Shown here piece by piece: positions 13,102-23,962 of a stretch of 64,000 nt of DNA. Positions within the stretch are counted from its first letter, which is position 1. Each line of letters begins with the position of its first letter. The translations under genes were made by a program, and so were the position numbers. This stretch comes from Caprella mutica (taxonomy: Eukaryota; Arthropoda; Malacostraca; Amphipoda; Caprellidae), in contig CANNZV010001589.1 of NCBI GenBank assembly GCA_947561585.1, positions 1 to 64,000 on the forward strand. Reading direction: 5' to 3'. A model generated the notes under the pieces. That model ran no database searches. It saw only the letters and a program-made list of their open reading frames with translations, and was not told where the DNA came from.

Positions 13102-13839
13102 ATGCAGTTATCTCCAGCTCTTATAATGCTGATTGCCTTCTCCTGGTTTAGACATAGTGAACCCTTTTCTATGTTTGTTCGAAAGGTTACGATGTCAACG
13201 AGTCGGTTCACGGACGCAACATTCAAAGAAGAGATTCAAACAGGGACTTTGATATCAGCTCTATCAGCTTGTAACAGTTCAACTTGGTGTAAATTCATCT
13301 GTAGAACATCGGCTGATACTTACAAACTGAGTAGTATTGACGTTGAACCAACCTTCACTGAGACAATAGTCGGAAACACTTTTCCTTGCTTCACTCGAAA
13401 AACAGATAGGTTGTTATTCCCGGGATTTCCTGCTACTGTAACGGCAACAGAAAACTATGATAATGTGAGAATTCTGGATAATATAAAGGACGAAGTATAC
13501 TTTGGAGATTTTCGTGAATGCTATTTGGCAAAATTTGAACCTAATCCGTACGTGTTAGTGGAGTTCCCTGAAGTTAAAAAGATAACTGGTGTGAGAGTCA
13601 GGTCTCAACCTTCTGGCGTTGCGCATACGAAGTTCACACATAAAGCTGTGATGGTTGGTAACGTTTCTTCTACAGGAGATTTCAGTGCTTACACATTGCT
13701 AGCTGTCTTACATAACCCTACTGTTGAATATGATCAAGATGTAGTGTATGAAGGTACAGCACCTCTGTTTGGCAAATTTGTTGCATTCACAGAGCAAGAT
13801 GACGTTCGCCTATTTATTTGTCTTTTAGAAATTTATTGA
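13102..13839 (+). CDS. Secreted PAN/discoidin-like protein, copy 2 (245 aa)
   Basis: Same length and architecture as the copy at 7018: signal-like N-terminus, four Cys at 57/63/67/96, and a discoidin-like half with boundary Cys 140 and 240. Most changes are in residues 115-180 and 230-240, e.g. FGDFRECYLAKFEP in place of FEDISECYFAKVKP. No stop or indel is present. The clean acceptor-like TTCCGTTCAG directly before the ATG is kept. Preservation of the frame and all six Cys in three copies suggests function. The amp1 gene of the same duplicated block lies 6.8 kb downstream. Confidence 0.85.
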   Translation: MQLSPALIMLIAFSWFRHSEPFSMFVRKVTMSTSRFTDATFKEEIQTGTLISALSACNSSTWCKFICRTSADTYKLSSIDVEPTFTETIVGNTFPCFTRKTDRLLFPGFPATVTATENYDNVRILDNIKDEVYFGDFRECYLAKFEPNPYVLVEFPEVKKITGVRVRSQPSGVAHTKFTHKAVMVGNVSSTGDFSAYTLLAVLHNPTVEYDQDVVYEGTAPLFGKFVAFTEQDDVRLFICLLEIY

Positions 13840-14044
13840 ACACTTTTTATAGGTAAAGTAGTTCAGTTTGGTCATCAAAATAATAATATACTTTAAAGAT
13901 TCCAAAATATTGTGAATTCAGATTAACTTTATTGTTAATATTTAATGTAACTTAAATTAGTTTATTCAACAAGATGATATAATAATTCACATTTAAAAAA
14001 AGATGGGATATCTTAATTAATCGTATTTATATAGTGACATAAAT

Positions 14045-14558
14045 GGTTCTAGGTATTTTCCACCCCGGTAAATTTCACCCCGGTATATTCCACCATAGGT
14101 ATATATCACCCTGGTAAATTCCACTCAGTGAACAATTAATTCACTTTAGAAGGGAGTTAAACGTCTATAGTTCGGTACCAAAGATTATATTGTTGACGTC
14201 AGAAATAAATTTAATACAAGGGACTAGAAGAAGCAGTCAGAAAGGGAATTGGGTCCATGATCAATATCACCTACCATCTGTAGTTGACAAAAAAATATAT
14301 AAAAGAAATTCACATGAATAAAAATATCTTTAAAAGTGTTAAACTGTGACATGTTAAAAATTTAGAACAATCTGATGAGTTTATCGGTAAGAGCCCGCTC
14401 GGCTAAAGGGTTAACATTACCCGGAGAGTACTTTTCCCCATATTTACTTTACCATGACTTTTGATGTTTGGAGAAGTCTATGGTAGAACTTTCCAGAGGT
14501 GGAACTTTCCTGGTGGAACTTTCCGTGGTGGAATTTAACGCAGGGAATTTACTTAGAA
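14045..14558. mobile_element. Foldback-like element FB-2, short copy
   Basis: The left end (14045-14140) is an array of TTCCACCCCGGTAAA-like units beginning GGTTCTAGGTA. The right end (about 14485-14558) carries inverted GGTGGAACTTTCC-like units ending TTAGAATC. The interior (about 14160-14270) shares a block with FB-1 (..TTCGGTACCAAAG..GAAGCAGTCAGAAAGG). The longer relative is at 39294-40970. No coding frame. Confidence 0.75.
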
Positions 14559-16102
14559 TCGTTAAAAGAATTATTTAGATAGCACTGTAAACAAAAAACT
14601 AAAGATTATCGAAAGAATTTGGGGATTCAGATCTTAGTAACAATTTGAAGTTGTACTATTTCTATTCAGTTTAACCTGTTATAGTCTATGAACCTTGGTC
14701 AAGGGGTTAAGGCCCCCTTCACACTTGCGTTTCTCAACGCCGCGTTAGAAATACTGTTCATGACAAAAAGTTTAGCTGCAATTAATTTTAACGGAGCTCT
14801 TCACACTTGCGTTAGAAAAAATGCAGCAATTTTTCTAACGCAACATAGCTCAGTCCCCTGCTAAAATTCGAGCAGATTTTTTAACGCTAGAAATTTAGCA
14901 GGATACGAATGTCTATTGTACCGTTCACATTGGATTGCATACATACACAAAACTTTTGACGAAAATAAGACGAAGAATTGAAAAATAATTGTCTACAATG
15001 GTATCCAGTAAATTCATTGCGGTAAATTCATCGCCGGTAAAATCATCGCCGTAAATTCATCGCATGGTAAATTCATCGCGTGGTAAATTCATCGAGTGGT
15101 AAATTCATCTCATAGTAAATTCATCGCGTGGTAAATTCATCGCATGGTAAATTCATCGCATGGTAAATTCTTCGCATGGTACATTATAAAATTAAATTGA
15201 TAAACTTAAATATACTTTTTGCAAATTATCGCGCCGACCTTGCTTTATATTTGCTGTATTAGGTAACTTGTTTGTACGAATCAGTGATTTTAGTTTATTT
15301 TAAATGATTGGATTTTAGTAATAGAATGTCATATAATTTTTGCATGTATATCATTCAATTAATATTTAATATGTGGGTAAACTTGCATTAATTTATTATC
15401 TTATAGTTATTCATATTTTTCTTTAATTTAAATTTATAATATCATTACGTATTTGGGTAGCTACTCATAGTCTGAACAACAACTTGACTATTAATGCTAC
15501 ACCTCTTTGAAAATATGATCAGCAAAGCATGATTGCCTCAGTAAATGGGAACCAGGTTTACTAATTATTTAAGAGGTATTGATTACAATTTATCTTTTTA
15601 AAAGTAATTTAGATATATTTTTTGTGCAGTTGTAACGATAGAATTTAATCTTTAATATTAACGGTCTGCTTTAGCAACATGTTCATATATTATTTCGTGG
15701 ATCGACAATTGGGCCACGACAATTGGGCACAAGACAATTAGGCCCAGGACAATTAGGCCCCATGACCATTGGTCCCAAGACAATTGGGCCCAAGGACCAA
15801 TATATTATGTACCCATTTTTTCAGAGTCTACAGTATCATTTTGATTAAAGACCATTTAATTAAAGACCTAGGTATGTGACAATATGGGTTTGTTATAAAA
15901 AATATAGTCTTGAGCATAATTAAAATATAGAATATTCATAATATGAAAAAAATGTTCTCGTTGTTAAAAATATATATCTTAGAACAGATTCATTTCATGA
16001 GAATGGTTTTATTCTTTTAAATTACTATAATTTTCTGTTCTGAGATAGGTCATGTAGGCAATATATTTTCTAGTTACAGTACCTCCATAATGAACTCTTG
16101 TA

Positions 16103-17386
16103 CAGGGTCGTGCAGCTAAATTGGGACTAACTTTAGCAGCACATATCTTCCGTAATTTCTATCCTATGACTAAATTCTTTTTTACAGACAATCTTTAAGC
16201 CCTTTGCTATAATATTTTAGATTACGATCTAGCATATTTCGCTAAAATATGGCGGAATTAGCGCGAAGAACGACCATATGTGAAATGAGACGCGCCGGGA
16301 ACTCTGTTTCAGACATTATTAAGAGCACTGGCTATGCGAAATAGACTGTTTATCGAGTTGTTGCTGCTTTTGATGCCGAGGGTAAGGTTTAGAGAAGTCG
16401 ACACAGTCCCCGCAGTGATCGAAAGAGAACCAAAACATTCCTTGCTGGGCTGAAAAGGACGTTGAAGTCGGACCCAAGCCAGCCGATGTCAAAACTGGCA
16501 CAAAAGCGCAGCGTGAGTAGTAGCACCTTCAGCAGGGCAGTCAAGGAAGACCTTGGAATGAATTCATACGTAAAAAGAGTCCGTAACCTCCTAACTACCC
16601 GCTCCAGAGCCCTCAGAGCTGAAAGATGCCCAAAGCTTCTGAACCATCTGAAACACAAAGGAGGACATGTCTGCGTTTTTGTTGACGAGAAAAAGTTCGT
16701 TGTTGATGAGGTTGCAAATCGCCAGAACACTCGAGTAGTTGCCTCCGATAACTCTGAAGTTCCTCCTGTGATGCAGAGCAAAAATCCCGCTTCTGTGATG
16801 GTTTTTGCCGCCGTCGCAAGTTATGGTAAGGTGATGCCTCCTCATTTCATCGAAGCGGGTCATAAAATCAACACAGCGGAGTACTTGAAAATTCTGAAAG
16901 ATGTTTTGATGCCGTGGATACGTAGGAACTACGACTCCTTCAAAGTGATGCTCGTTCAAGACTCTGCGCCCGCGCATGGAGCAAATAAAGTTCAGGATTA
17001 CCTGAAGGAGAATCTTCCTTCGATGGTTCGTAAGGATATTTGGCCCAGCAGCTCCCCAGATCAAATGTTTGTGACTATTGGCTGTTTGGCGTCATTGAGG
17101 GAGAGTGTAACGTAACTTCACATCCAAGTGTCAACTCTCTGAAGGCCGCCATTCGTCGGGCATTTCGTAATCTTGACCCCGAGGATGTAAAAAGGAGTTG
17201 TTCACGGTTTCGCTCGAGAATCTCCCAAATTATTGACGCAAAGGGTAGTCACATAGAATGAATTTCTTCTGTAGACAATAACAAACAAATAAATACAAGT
17301 AAAACTTACATTTAATCAATATTTGCCTTTCAAAATAGCGAATTTAAAAAAAATTGTGTTAGTCCCAATTTAGCTGCACGACTCTG
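16103..17386 (+). mobile_element. Tc1/mariner-type transposon, innermost insert
   Basis: Terminal inverted repeats of about 29 bp start CAGGGTCGTGCAGCTAAAT on the left and end with the complement of CAGAGTCGTGCAGCTAAAT on the right. Both sides carry TA (16101-16102, 17387-17388), the standard Tc1/mariner target duplication. The length is 1284 bp. It carries one decayed transposase gene. Confidence 0.93.
16249..17261 (+). pseudogene. Decayed mariner-type transposase
   Basis: Reads as a transposase from the ATG at 16249 (MAELARRTTICEMRR) with in-frame TAG codons at 16342 and 16390 and a frameshift near 17065, after which the frame ending at 17261 continues (DYWLFGVIEGEC). A helix-turn-helix-like N-terminal region is followed by a DDE-type core: first Asp in FVDEKKF, second in MLVQDSAPAHG, third in WPSSSPD. 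The spacing of the last two cannot be used to name the clade because the gene is damaged. It cannot make a full-length enzyme. Diverged relatives lie on the minus strand at 22242-22735 and 44826-46600. Confidence 0.9.
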
Positions 17387-19025
17387 TATAGTGAATGAGT
17401 TAGGTTGTAGCCAATAGAAAATAAGAATGTAGCTATTTTAGATGAAGAAACAATAGAAAATATGAATGTGGGTATTTATAAAGAAGGCCGTGGCCTTCCA
17501 AGACATGCTGAAATTATTGGAACATACAAGTCGAATTAAAGTTAATGTAAATTTGTTGAAACCTGTTCACTGTTCAGTGTTCAATATAGAAGAGTTTCAT
17601 AAATTAGTATTACAAAAGGTATTTTCACCATCTCATTTTATTCCTACAACTCTTCAATTTTTCTTAGTTTAATGTAACGAAAATCTTTAAAATTCACATG
17701 ACATGATTCTGGTTAATAAAAATTATTTAAATACTTTTTAATGAAATTAAATTTTCATTACACCGAAACATGAGATTAGTATACAAATGTGATCTAACGG
17801 GCTTGCTAATATACACCTTACCAAGTATATCAAACGAATTTAAAAATTACAAACATATTTTTAGAGAATATAAAACATATTTCATATATAATATTGTCAC
17901 TAACCTAATAATAACAAAGTAACACTTCTTTATTGTGTCTTCCGCCCAATTTTTTCTGGGTCCAATTGTTTTGGAGCCCAATTGTCGTGGGCCCATTTTC
18001 CGTGGGCCCAATTGTCCTGGGCCCAATTGTCCTGGGGACCAATTTTCCTGGGACCCAATTGTCCTGGGCCCAATTGTCGGTGCACCATATTGTTTGTAAC
18101 GTTTCAATGTCTCTATAAAAAAATCATCTTTTATTTACCTCTCTACCTTCCTTTTAAATGTCATCGATGATTTACAATGCGATTAATTTACCTGCGATGA
18201 AATTACCATGCGATGAATTTACCATGCGATGAATATACCGTGCCATGAATTTACCACGCGATGAATTTATCATGCGATAATTTACCATGCGATGAATTAA
18301 CCGCGATGAATTTACTGCGATGAATTTACCCGCGATGAATTTACAGTGATCCGTCTACAATGGTTATCATTTTCTACCCACATAACAAGGGTCTCTGACA
18401 ACTGTGATAGAGCTGTAAAAGGTAGGTAAGTTATGAATTATCAGACAGTTACACATATTCGATCATAGAAGGAAAAGTATATAAGTAATATGACATTTTA
18501 ACTCGTTATTTGTTGATGATCGAAAATGTGGAACTGTACGATAACTCAGAACATACCCTATCATGTCAAATTATTTTTTTCCCTACTTATAATTTATTCT
18601 TTGTGTGCGTGTTTGCTTGAATGTTTAATTATAGTTAACAATTATAACTAACAATTATAATTAACGATTATAATTATAATTAACACAATTATAATTAACA
18701 ATTATAATTATAATTAACTCAATTATAATTAACTTATATTAAATTGTGCTATAGTTGATAGGCAGGTAAAAGAAAGATAAATTTTGTATCGTTGATTTCT
18801 TTAAAATGTTTATATTAAAAGAGAGAATAAATATTTAATATAAACATTAATTATGCTTAAATAGTATAATAGATGAGAAAATATCTACTACCTACCTAGA
18901 TAATTTAAGCTCAACTCAAAATGATTCTTTTTCTAACGCGGCGTTGCAAAAAGGCAAGTGTGAAGACATGCCAAAAGAGCAGTATTTCTAACGCGGCGTT
19001 GAGAAACGCAAGTGTGAAGGGGGCC

Positions 19026-20410
19026 TAAATGCAATAAAAATGCTTTGGTGACCTTTTAATAATTGATGACTAGTGTTTTGATGTTAGTAAGTTTACGAGT
19101 CAATAGTGATTATTATATTCTTCAGATGAACAAAAAGTAACTTAAATTGTAAACTGAAATGTCATCTTATATGAATCACATTCGTATCCACAATACAAAC
19201 GGTAAACTCCGAATTACGGTCAATAGTAACTTTTATAAAATCCCCATAATACCGCAACTCCTTCCTTTTAAGGGAAAAATTAAATTTATTATGAAAAGTT
19301 TCCAGTAATTGGAATAGTTTTATTCTATTGGGATATTAGTGTACTCATGGCTTACTTAATTATAATTAGGTATAATAATTAATTATAATTGAGTAAGCCA
19401 TGGTGTACTTTCTCGTTAAGAATAACGGGTCATCATTATCAATACCACTTTATTATCCGTTATTAGGGTTTCTCTTCATGAATTCAATTAAAATTTTATT
19501 TTCTGCATAGTCTAATTTATTTTACATTGAAAACGACATTGAAAATTTATCAAAAACAGGGGAGTTTAAATATCAAGTCAATATATTCCCGTGCGTATGA
19601 TAGTTACATTCTTCATGTTTAATACTCGTCGTGTAAAAGCGGAGATCAAATAAATAAATAGTTAAATAAATAAACACACTTCGGGTTTTATTAGGATAGA
19701 TGATTATCAATTATTATTAAAAAAAAATGTGGTAGGTATCATATATACCTAGTTCCTATTTCTTAGTTATAACTTAGTAGTCTCTTGGCAAAAAAAAATT
19801 TAGAACATTTTAACTCTTATATCATTTGTAAAAAAATGAAAAAGAACAATTGTAATCTTTTTTCAAATAAGAAAAATCCTCTAACTGATGTTATATATTA
19901 ACTCTTAAATAACGTGTTTATTATGATTTGAATAAGTCAATCCGAGTATTTCTATTTAGTTTCCTATTTAATATATTTATTTATTTATTTCAATTATTTA
20001 TGATACCACATTTTCAATGTTTAATAAAATAACAGAAGGAGAAGAATAGCTTCGACGATCTCAGTCGAAGCTTAGGAACACTTTCGCCTATAAATCTTGC
20101 ATAAGTTAAAAAAGTTTAAAGTCTTTCGTATGTCGTCGTGTTTTCTCGAAATTACGGTATTTTAGGATAAGATGAGATAATTATTTATTGAAATCGACTA
20201 TAACAATGACATCCAATACATTAATTTTTCAGCTGTATCAAAGCTCATTCATATTACAAAAGGAATCAAGTGTGATCAATTAATATATATTAACAGTATA
20301 TGTATCAAATTACACCACAATATACAACAAGAGACTTGCACAATATACAGTTGTTATTTAAGTAGGTATGTTAACTTAACAGCGTATGTATTGGAGTACT
20401 TCCCTCACAA
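19026..20410. other. Intergenic DNA upstream of amp1
   Basis: No gene seen. It is co-linear with 41120-42995 upstream of amp4. It has a 58-bp palindromic insertion at 19346-19403 that the other copy lacks. A hairpin (AGCTTCGAC..GTCGAAGCT, about 20048-20072) marks the place where the amp4 copy holds a TTAA-flanked element. Confidence 0.6.
19346..19403. mobile_element. 58-bp hairpin insertion with GTACT duplication
   Basis: A 58-bp palindrome-like insert starts CATGGCTTACT and ends AGTAAGCCATGG, with an AATTATAATT-rich middle. GTACT flanks it on both sides (19341-19345, 19404-19408). The paralogue near 41425-41445 reads TTAGTGTACTTTCTCG with one GTACT and no insert. Confidence 0.8.
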
Positions 20411-20414
20411 TCTA

Positions 20415-20514
20415 GGGAAACCCTCACTAGGTATACAGTGACCAAATCAAACCGTGTTATATCAGAGCATTGGTTGGACTATAAAAGAACCTTGCAGATG
20501 CCACAGTCATCAGT
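20415..20514 (+). promoter_or_regulatory. amp1 core promoter and kappaB-like site
   Basis: A kappaB-like GGGAAACCCT lies at 20415-20424, TATAAAAG at 20480-20487 and an arthropod-type TCAGT initiator at 20510-20514, 30 bp after the first T of the TATA box. The predicted 5' UTR is about 100 nt. Toll/Imd-type control is inferred from the kappaB-like site and the gene product. Confidence 0.8.
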
Positions 20515-20610
20515 AAGCACTTGAATTCACTTGAGAAAACGTCTCAAACATTCTGCTAACCACCCTCTCACAGTTTGGTGATAACTCCTGGTAACCATAC
20601 GCATTCCACC

Positions 20611-21334
20611 ATGTCTCTGACAGCATTGTTCGTGGTAGCAATCTCTCTGGTTCAGACCATTGCAGCAGTACCAACTCTCCATCCAGTTCACCTTGGACAA
20701 GAAATGCTAGATCCTTCTCAGGATAGTTCGTACAGATTCAATGCGATGATGGGTGATGATCCTAGTACTTTTGCTCCTGTTCCTTTTGCGATAACAAACG
20801 GAGCTCTTCCTGATGAGTTCTACGCCAACAGTTGGGGTGAAGAGTCTTCAAAATCGAGAGTGAAGAGACAGGCTGTGGACAGAGCGATGGATCTGTCTCT
20901 GAGTCACAGTGACAGAAATGGGAACCAGAGGCCAGTCGGACGGGTGAGATAAATTATCCAAAATATCTTATAATTTCTACTCGTCACTATTTCTAAAAGT
21001 CCCTCCTTTAATATAAATCTACATTCACAGCTTCACGGTTTTGGCGAAGCTAACGTCATGGGTAATGACAGACAGAACTTCAACGCTAATTTGCAAGCTG
21101 GCGTTGGAAGCGTTGTATGGAGGAGTCGCAACAACAGACACTCCGTTGGAGTTGGAGCAGCTGTGGAGCAGAATAGAGGCAGATACTTCGGATACAAGTG
21201 AGTTACTGAATTATTTCCATATGGTAACAATCAGAGTTCATCTAAATGCAGTAACTCACCATTTATTTATTCTTTTCAGTTACCGCACCAGACCCAGTTA
21301 CGGAGTTGGTATTGGCTACCGGATGAGGTTCTAA
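20611..21334 (+). CDS. amp1: type I attacin/diptericin-like AMP precursor (184 aa)
   Basis: Exons 20611-20943, 21031-21197 and 21280-21334, all with GT..AG introns (87 and 82 bp). The start is the ATG at 20611 (CCACC before it), which opens a signal peptide with likely cleavage after IAA (residue 19); an upstream TTG extension is not used. An acidic propeptide follows to the furin site RVKR (83-86), then a basic Gly/Asn/Arg-rich mature peptide of about 98 aa starting QAVDRAMD. Exon 2 encodes LHGFGEANVMGND and the core WRSRNNRHSVGVGAA; exon 3 ends GVGIGYRMRF. Glycine-rich repeats with a terminal aromatic strand ending in Phe fit the attacin/diptericin superfamily, secreted from fat body or haemocytes against Gram-negative bacteria. 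Polyadenylation signal AATAAA is at 21399. The family call is by eye; the gene model is strong. Confidence 0.88.
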
Positions 21335-22241
21335 AGAATATATCAATAGGCTAGTCTTGATGTACCATGTATATAATTAGATGTGAATTAATTTATTGAA
21401 TAAATTATTTAGAATTCTCATTTAGTTTATCATTTGATCTGAATTTAATATTTTTATGATCTAGTTCTTCATAAATATAAAATAATCTATTTATAAAAGA
21501 GCATTCAGAATTCAGTGGTTCTGATCCTAATTTGGTATTTAATTAATCTACATTAAAATCTTATATAAAGTTGAAATGTATTGATTGGTAAAAAGATCTG
21601 TTTGAATTAGTATTCACAAATTGCAAAGATGATGACTCATTATGTTTCTTTATTAATGAGAAAATGTAGCAATTCCACACGGCTATTGGAGGTTGAAAAT
21701 CTGACTTTCGTAATATAAACAATGTTTTCCTTCAACTGTTAGAAGCATCCTCTGAGTACAGATTTTAAAACTAAATAATTCAAAAACAAAGTTTTTATAC
21801 TTAGATATGTTACTTGGTATAATAGCTTGAATTTCAAGCGGTAATTATAATTTGGTATTTACTATGGCCATAACAACTCCCTATTCTTTTCTATTTTCTT
21901 TTGTCTTATTGTAGCCATGGGTCAGAAGACTGTTAAAGATCTGTACCGCATAAAGAAATCATTAAAGATTTTTTTATAGATGTATAATGTACTTAATCAA
22001 TTTTGTTTTGTTTGAGGATTAGGCTAAAAAGCCAAATCAATACCTGGTTATATTTTGACAATGTACAGTATCTTGTTCACATTTCATTCGCAACATATAG
22101 TGTCATATTTCCATCATTTTTTACTCGATACATTCCGGAAATAAGATAATAGGTTTTTCATGCTTCCAATGAAGAGAATACATGATAGGTAGTGGTAGAA
22201 TGAAAGGGGAGGATAATTTAAGAACATAACTCCCATTCTCT

Positions 22242-22735
22242 CTAGATATGTGAAGGCTTAAAAAGGAAAGTTAAGTAATCTGAACAATTCCTATTTATTT
22301 TTATCGGCAACAAGATTCTGAAATTTTCTTTGAATGTCAGTCTTGAGAGAGTTAACAACAAGGCTAAATAAATAAAGTTTATTCGCAAATACTCAGATCT
22401 GGAGTTTAACAAGACTACAAGACTAAAGGTTCTTTGAGACAAACAAGGGAAGAGTGTCCCTCAGTAAAGCATGAATTTCTTTTGCTTAATGTATTGGCGC
22501 AAAGTTTTGAATAGTTATGACTTAATTTGGTATCATCGTGGTTTCTACAAATCCAGAGCAGCAAAAATAAATTCAGAATCGACAGATTCTCCGCTAAGTT
22601 GATTTTAAGTGCAGCTTCGATCAAATGAAAAGAAATCATTATGCCATCTCTTACCACGGCCGCAAAAATCATCACAGAGTAGGAACTTTGCTGTCCCTCA
22701 CAGGAGGAACTTCTGAAGTGTCACACATAATAACT
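22242..22735 (-). mobile_element. Mariner transposase relic
   Basis: On the minus strand the frame at 22675-22415 (MMIFAAVVRDGIMISFHLIEA) matches the transposase segment VMVFAAVASYGKVMPPHFIEA of the copy at 16103-17386. It is diverged and broken, with no complete frame. The better-kept sister copy is at 44826-45300. Confidence 0.8.
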
Positions 22736-23157
22736 TTTAGGACCTATAAAAAAGGCATTTTAGTACTTATAAAGGGATTTTAGGACATAAAAAAGGTATT
22801 ATAAGACTTATACTTACACTTTTAGGATTAATAAATTGGTATTTACCATGAAAAAATTAGCATTTTGGAATATAAAATAAACAGTTTTTAGTCAGCTTAA
22901 ATAAAAAATATGGTGATAGCAAATAAACCATTCATTCCTTAAAAATTCAATGAATTTAGTTTATAGTATATTTATTCAAATTTAACCTAAAAGTATCATA
23001 AAAAAAGGTTAGGTAAATTGAAACTCATAAAATAAGACTAATTTCAATATTAAATTCGAAATTTGTATTAACATTCAACCCTCGTAGTACACAACCTCAG
23101 GCTACACACTTAAAAAAACATATAATTTTCCGAAAAACTCATTGAATGTTTAGAAAA

Positions 23158-23310
23158 CATGGAATTTTCCGAGAATTCAAAATTTCCTTAAAATTTGAAA
23201 TTTTCCGAGAATTCAAAATTTTCCGAGAATTCAAAATTTTCCGAGAATTCAATATTTCCCGAAAATTCAAAATTTTCCGAGAATTCAAAATTTTCCGAAA
23301 ATTCATTGAA
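23158..23310. repeat. TTTTCCGAGAATTCAAAA tandem array
   Basis: About eight units of an 18-bp sequence with slightly varied copies. Each unit centres on the palindrome GAATTC, so both strands give a KIFREFKIF or RKILNSRKIL type open frame; these are not proteins. The amp4-amp5 interval has a larger, different sequence here (about 45.7-47.75 kb). Confidence 0.85.
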
Positions 23311-23962
23311 TCAAAATTCAATTTCCATCAAAAACCCGTTATTCTTAACGGAATAGTACACTAGTAAATGCATAAAATAAAACTACAATAATTCATATTG
23401 CTGATCACTATTATATTGTTTCATTTATATCCAATAGATATAACATTTTAAAATTCAATTGTGAGAATACTATTGTACTTTTTATTTATGAATTATTTAA
23501 AACTATTTGTACAATCAAGAACATTCTGCAGCAGTTCTTTGAATTCTAAATTATAGATAGAATTTGATTGATCATAGTGTTGTATTTTAATAGATTTTCT
23601 TTTATTTATAAAAAAGAAAGGATTTAATAAACAAAATTTTGTTGTTAATGTTTATTCATGTCAATAATTATTAACATTAAAAGTGTAATTAGCACAACTT
23701 TAATTATGAGGTTTTCATTGCACAACTTGATAAAATTTTCATCAACAGTCTATATTTAGAGAATGGTTACTGCAATGAATCGTAAATAAACCTAACTTTT
23801 TTTAAACAAAATTTGATATCAGGTTTCCGTAATATCCACGATTGGATAGTTTCGGTGCTACGAGGCTCTTCCATGTTGCTCCAACAATCGAAATCAATGA
23901 ATAAAAGTAGAATGAATATATTACATGTTTAAATTTCAACCTAGGATATTATTTCTGTTCGT

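Larger units (their letters stand above)
15693..18090. mobile_element. Foldback-like element FB-4, nested
   Basis: The left end (about 15693-15803) is an array of GACAATTGGGCCCA-like units. The right end (about 17940-18085) carries the inverted form (GGGCCCAATTGTCCT). The units are themselves partly palindromic. The short frames across the right array are array artefacts. It contains the mariner copy at 16103-17386. Confidence 0.75.
15003..18352. mobile_element. Foldback-like element FB-3, nested
   Basis: The left end (15005-15180) is an array of about 16-bp GTAAATTCATCGCATG-like units. The right end (about 18170-18350) carries the same units inverted (GCGATGAATTTACCAT). The 12 bases GTCTACAATGGT occur on both sides (14991-15002, 18353-18364), consistent with a target-site duplication of unusual length. 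It sits inside the Harbinger-like element and itself contains FB-4 and a mariner. Confidence 0.78.
14711..19025. mobile_element. Composite 4.3-kb DNA transposon, PIF/Harbinger-like ends
   Basis: Its terminal inverted repeats are identical over the outermost 46 bp (14711-14756 and the complement of 18980-19025) and start GGCCCCCTTCACACTTGCG. TAA flanks both ends (14708-14710, 19026-19028). The paralogous locus near 41115-41130 reads GGGTTAAATGCAATAAAA with no insert and a single TAA. TWA target duplications are typical of PIF/Harbinger elements; the superfamily is inferred from this alone. No Harbinger transposase is seen. The interior is filled by nested elements (FB-3, FB-4, mariner). Confidence 0.88.
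21335..23962. other. Intergenic DNA between amp1 and amp2
   Basis: Convergent intergenic stretch, co-linear in parts with 43920-48337. It holds a mariner relic (22242-22735), runs of TTTTAGGACTTATAAA-like repeats near 22735-22810 and a TTTTCCGAGAATTC array (23158-23310). No host gene is seen. Confidence 0.65.

Noticed and set aside
17933..18170. Trp/Gly/Pro-rich frames such as GPNCPGPNC.
   Set aside because: They are translations of the FB-4 end array (GGGCCCAATTGTCC units).
20575..20610. Longer amp1 N-terminus starting at TTG (VITPGNHTHST).
   Set aside because: TTG starts are not expected here. The ATG at 20611 has good context and directly begins the signal peptide; the same holds for amp3, amp4 and amp7.
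21041..21334. Alternative 97-aa frame MAKLTSWVMTDRTS across amp1 exons 2-3 (also at 43626 and 52125).
   Set aside because: It is a shadow of the AMP exons in another frame; it runs through the intron and ignores conserved splice sites.
23139..23364. Frames RKILNSRKIL and KIFREFKIF on opposite strands.
   Set aside because: They are products of the palindromic 18-bp GAATTC-containing array.
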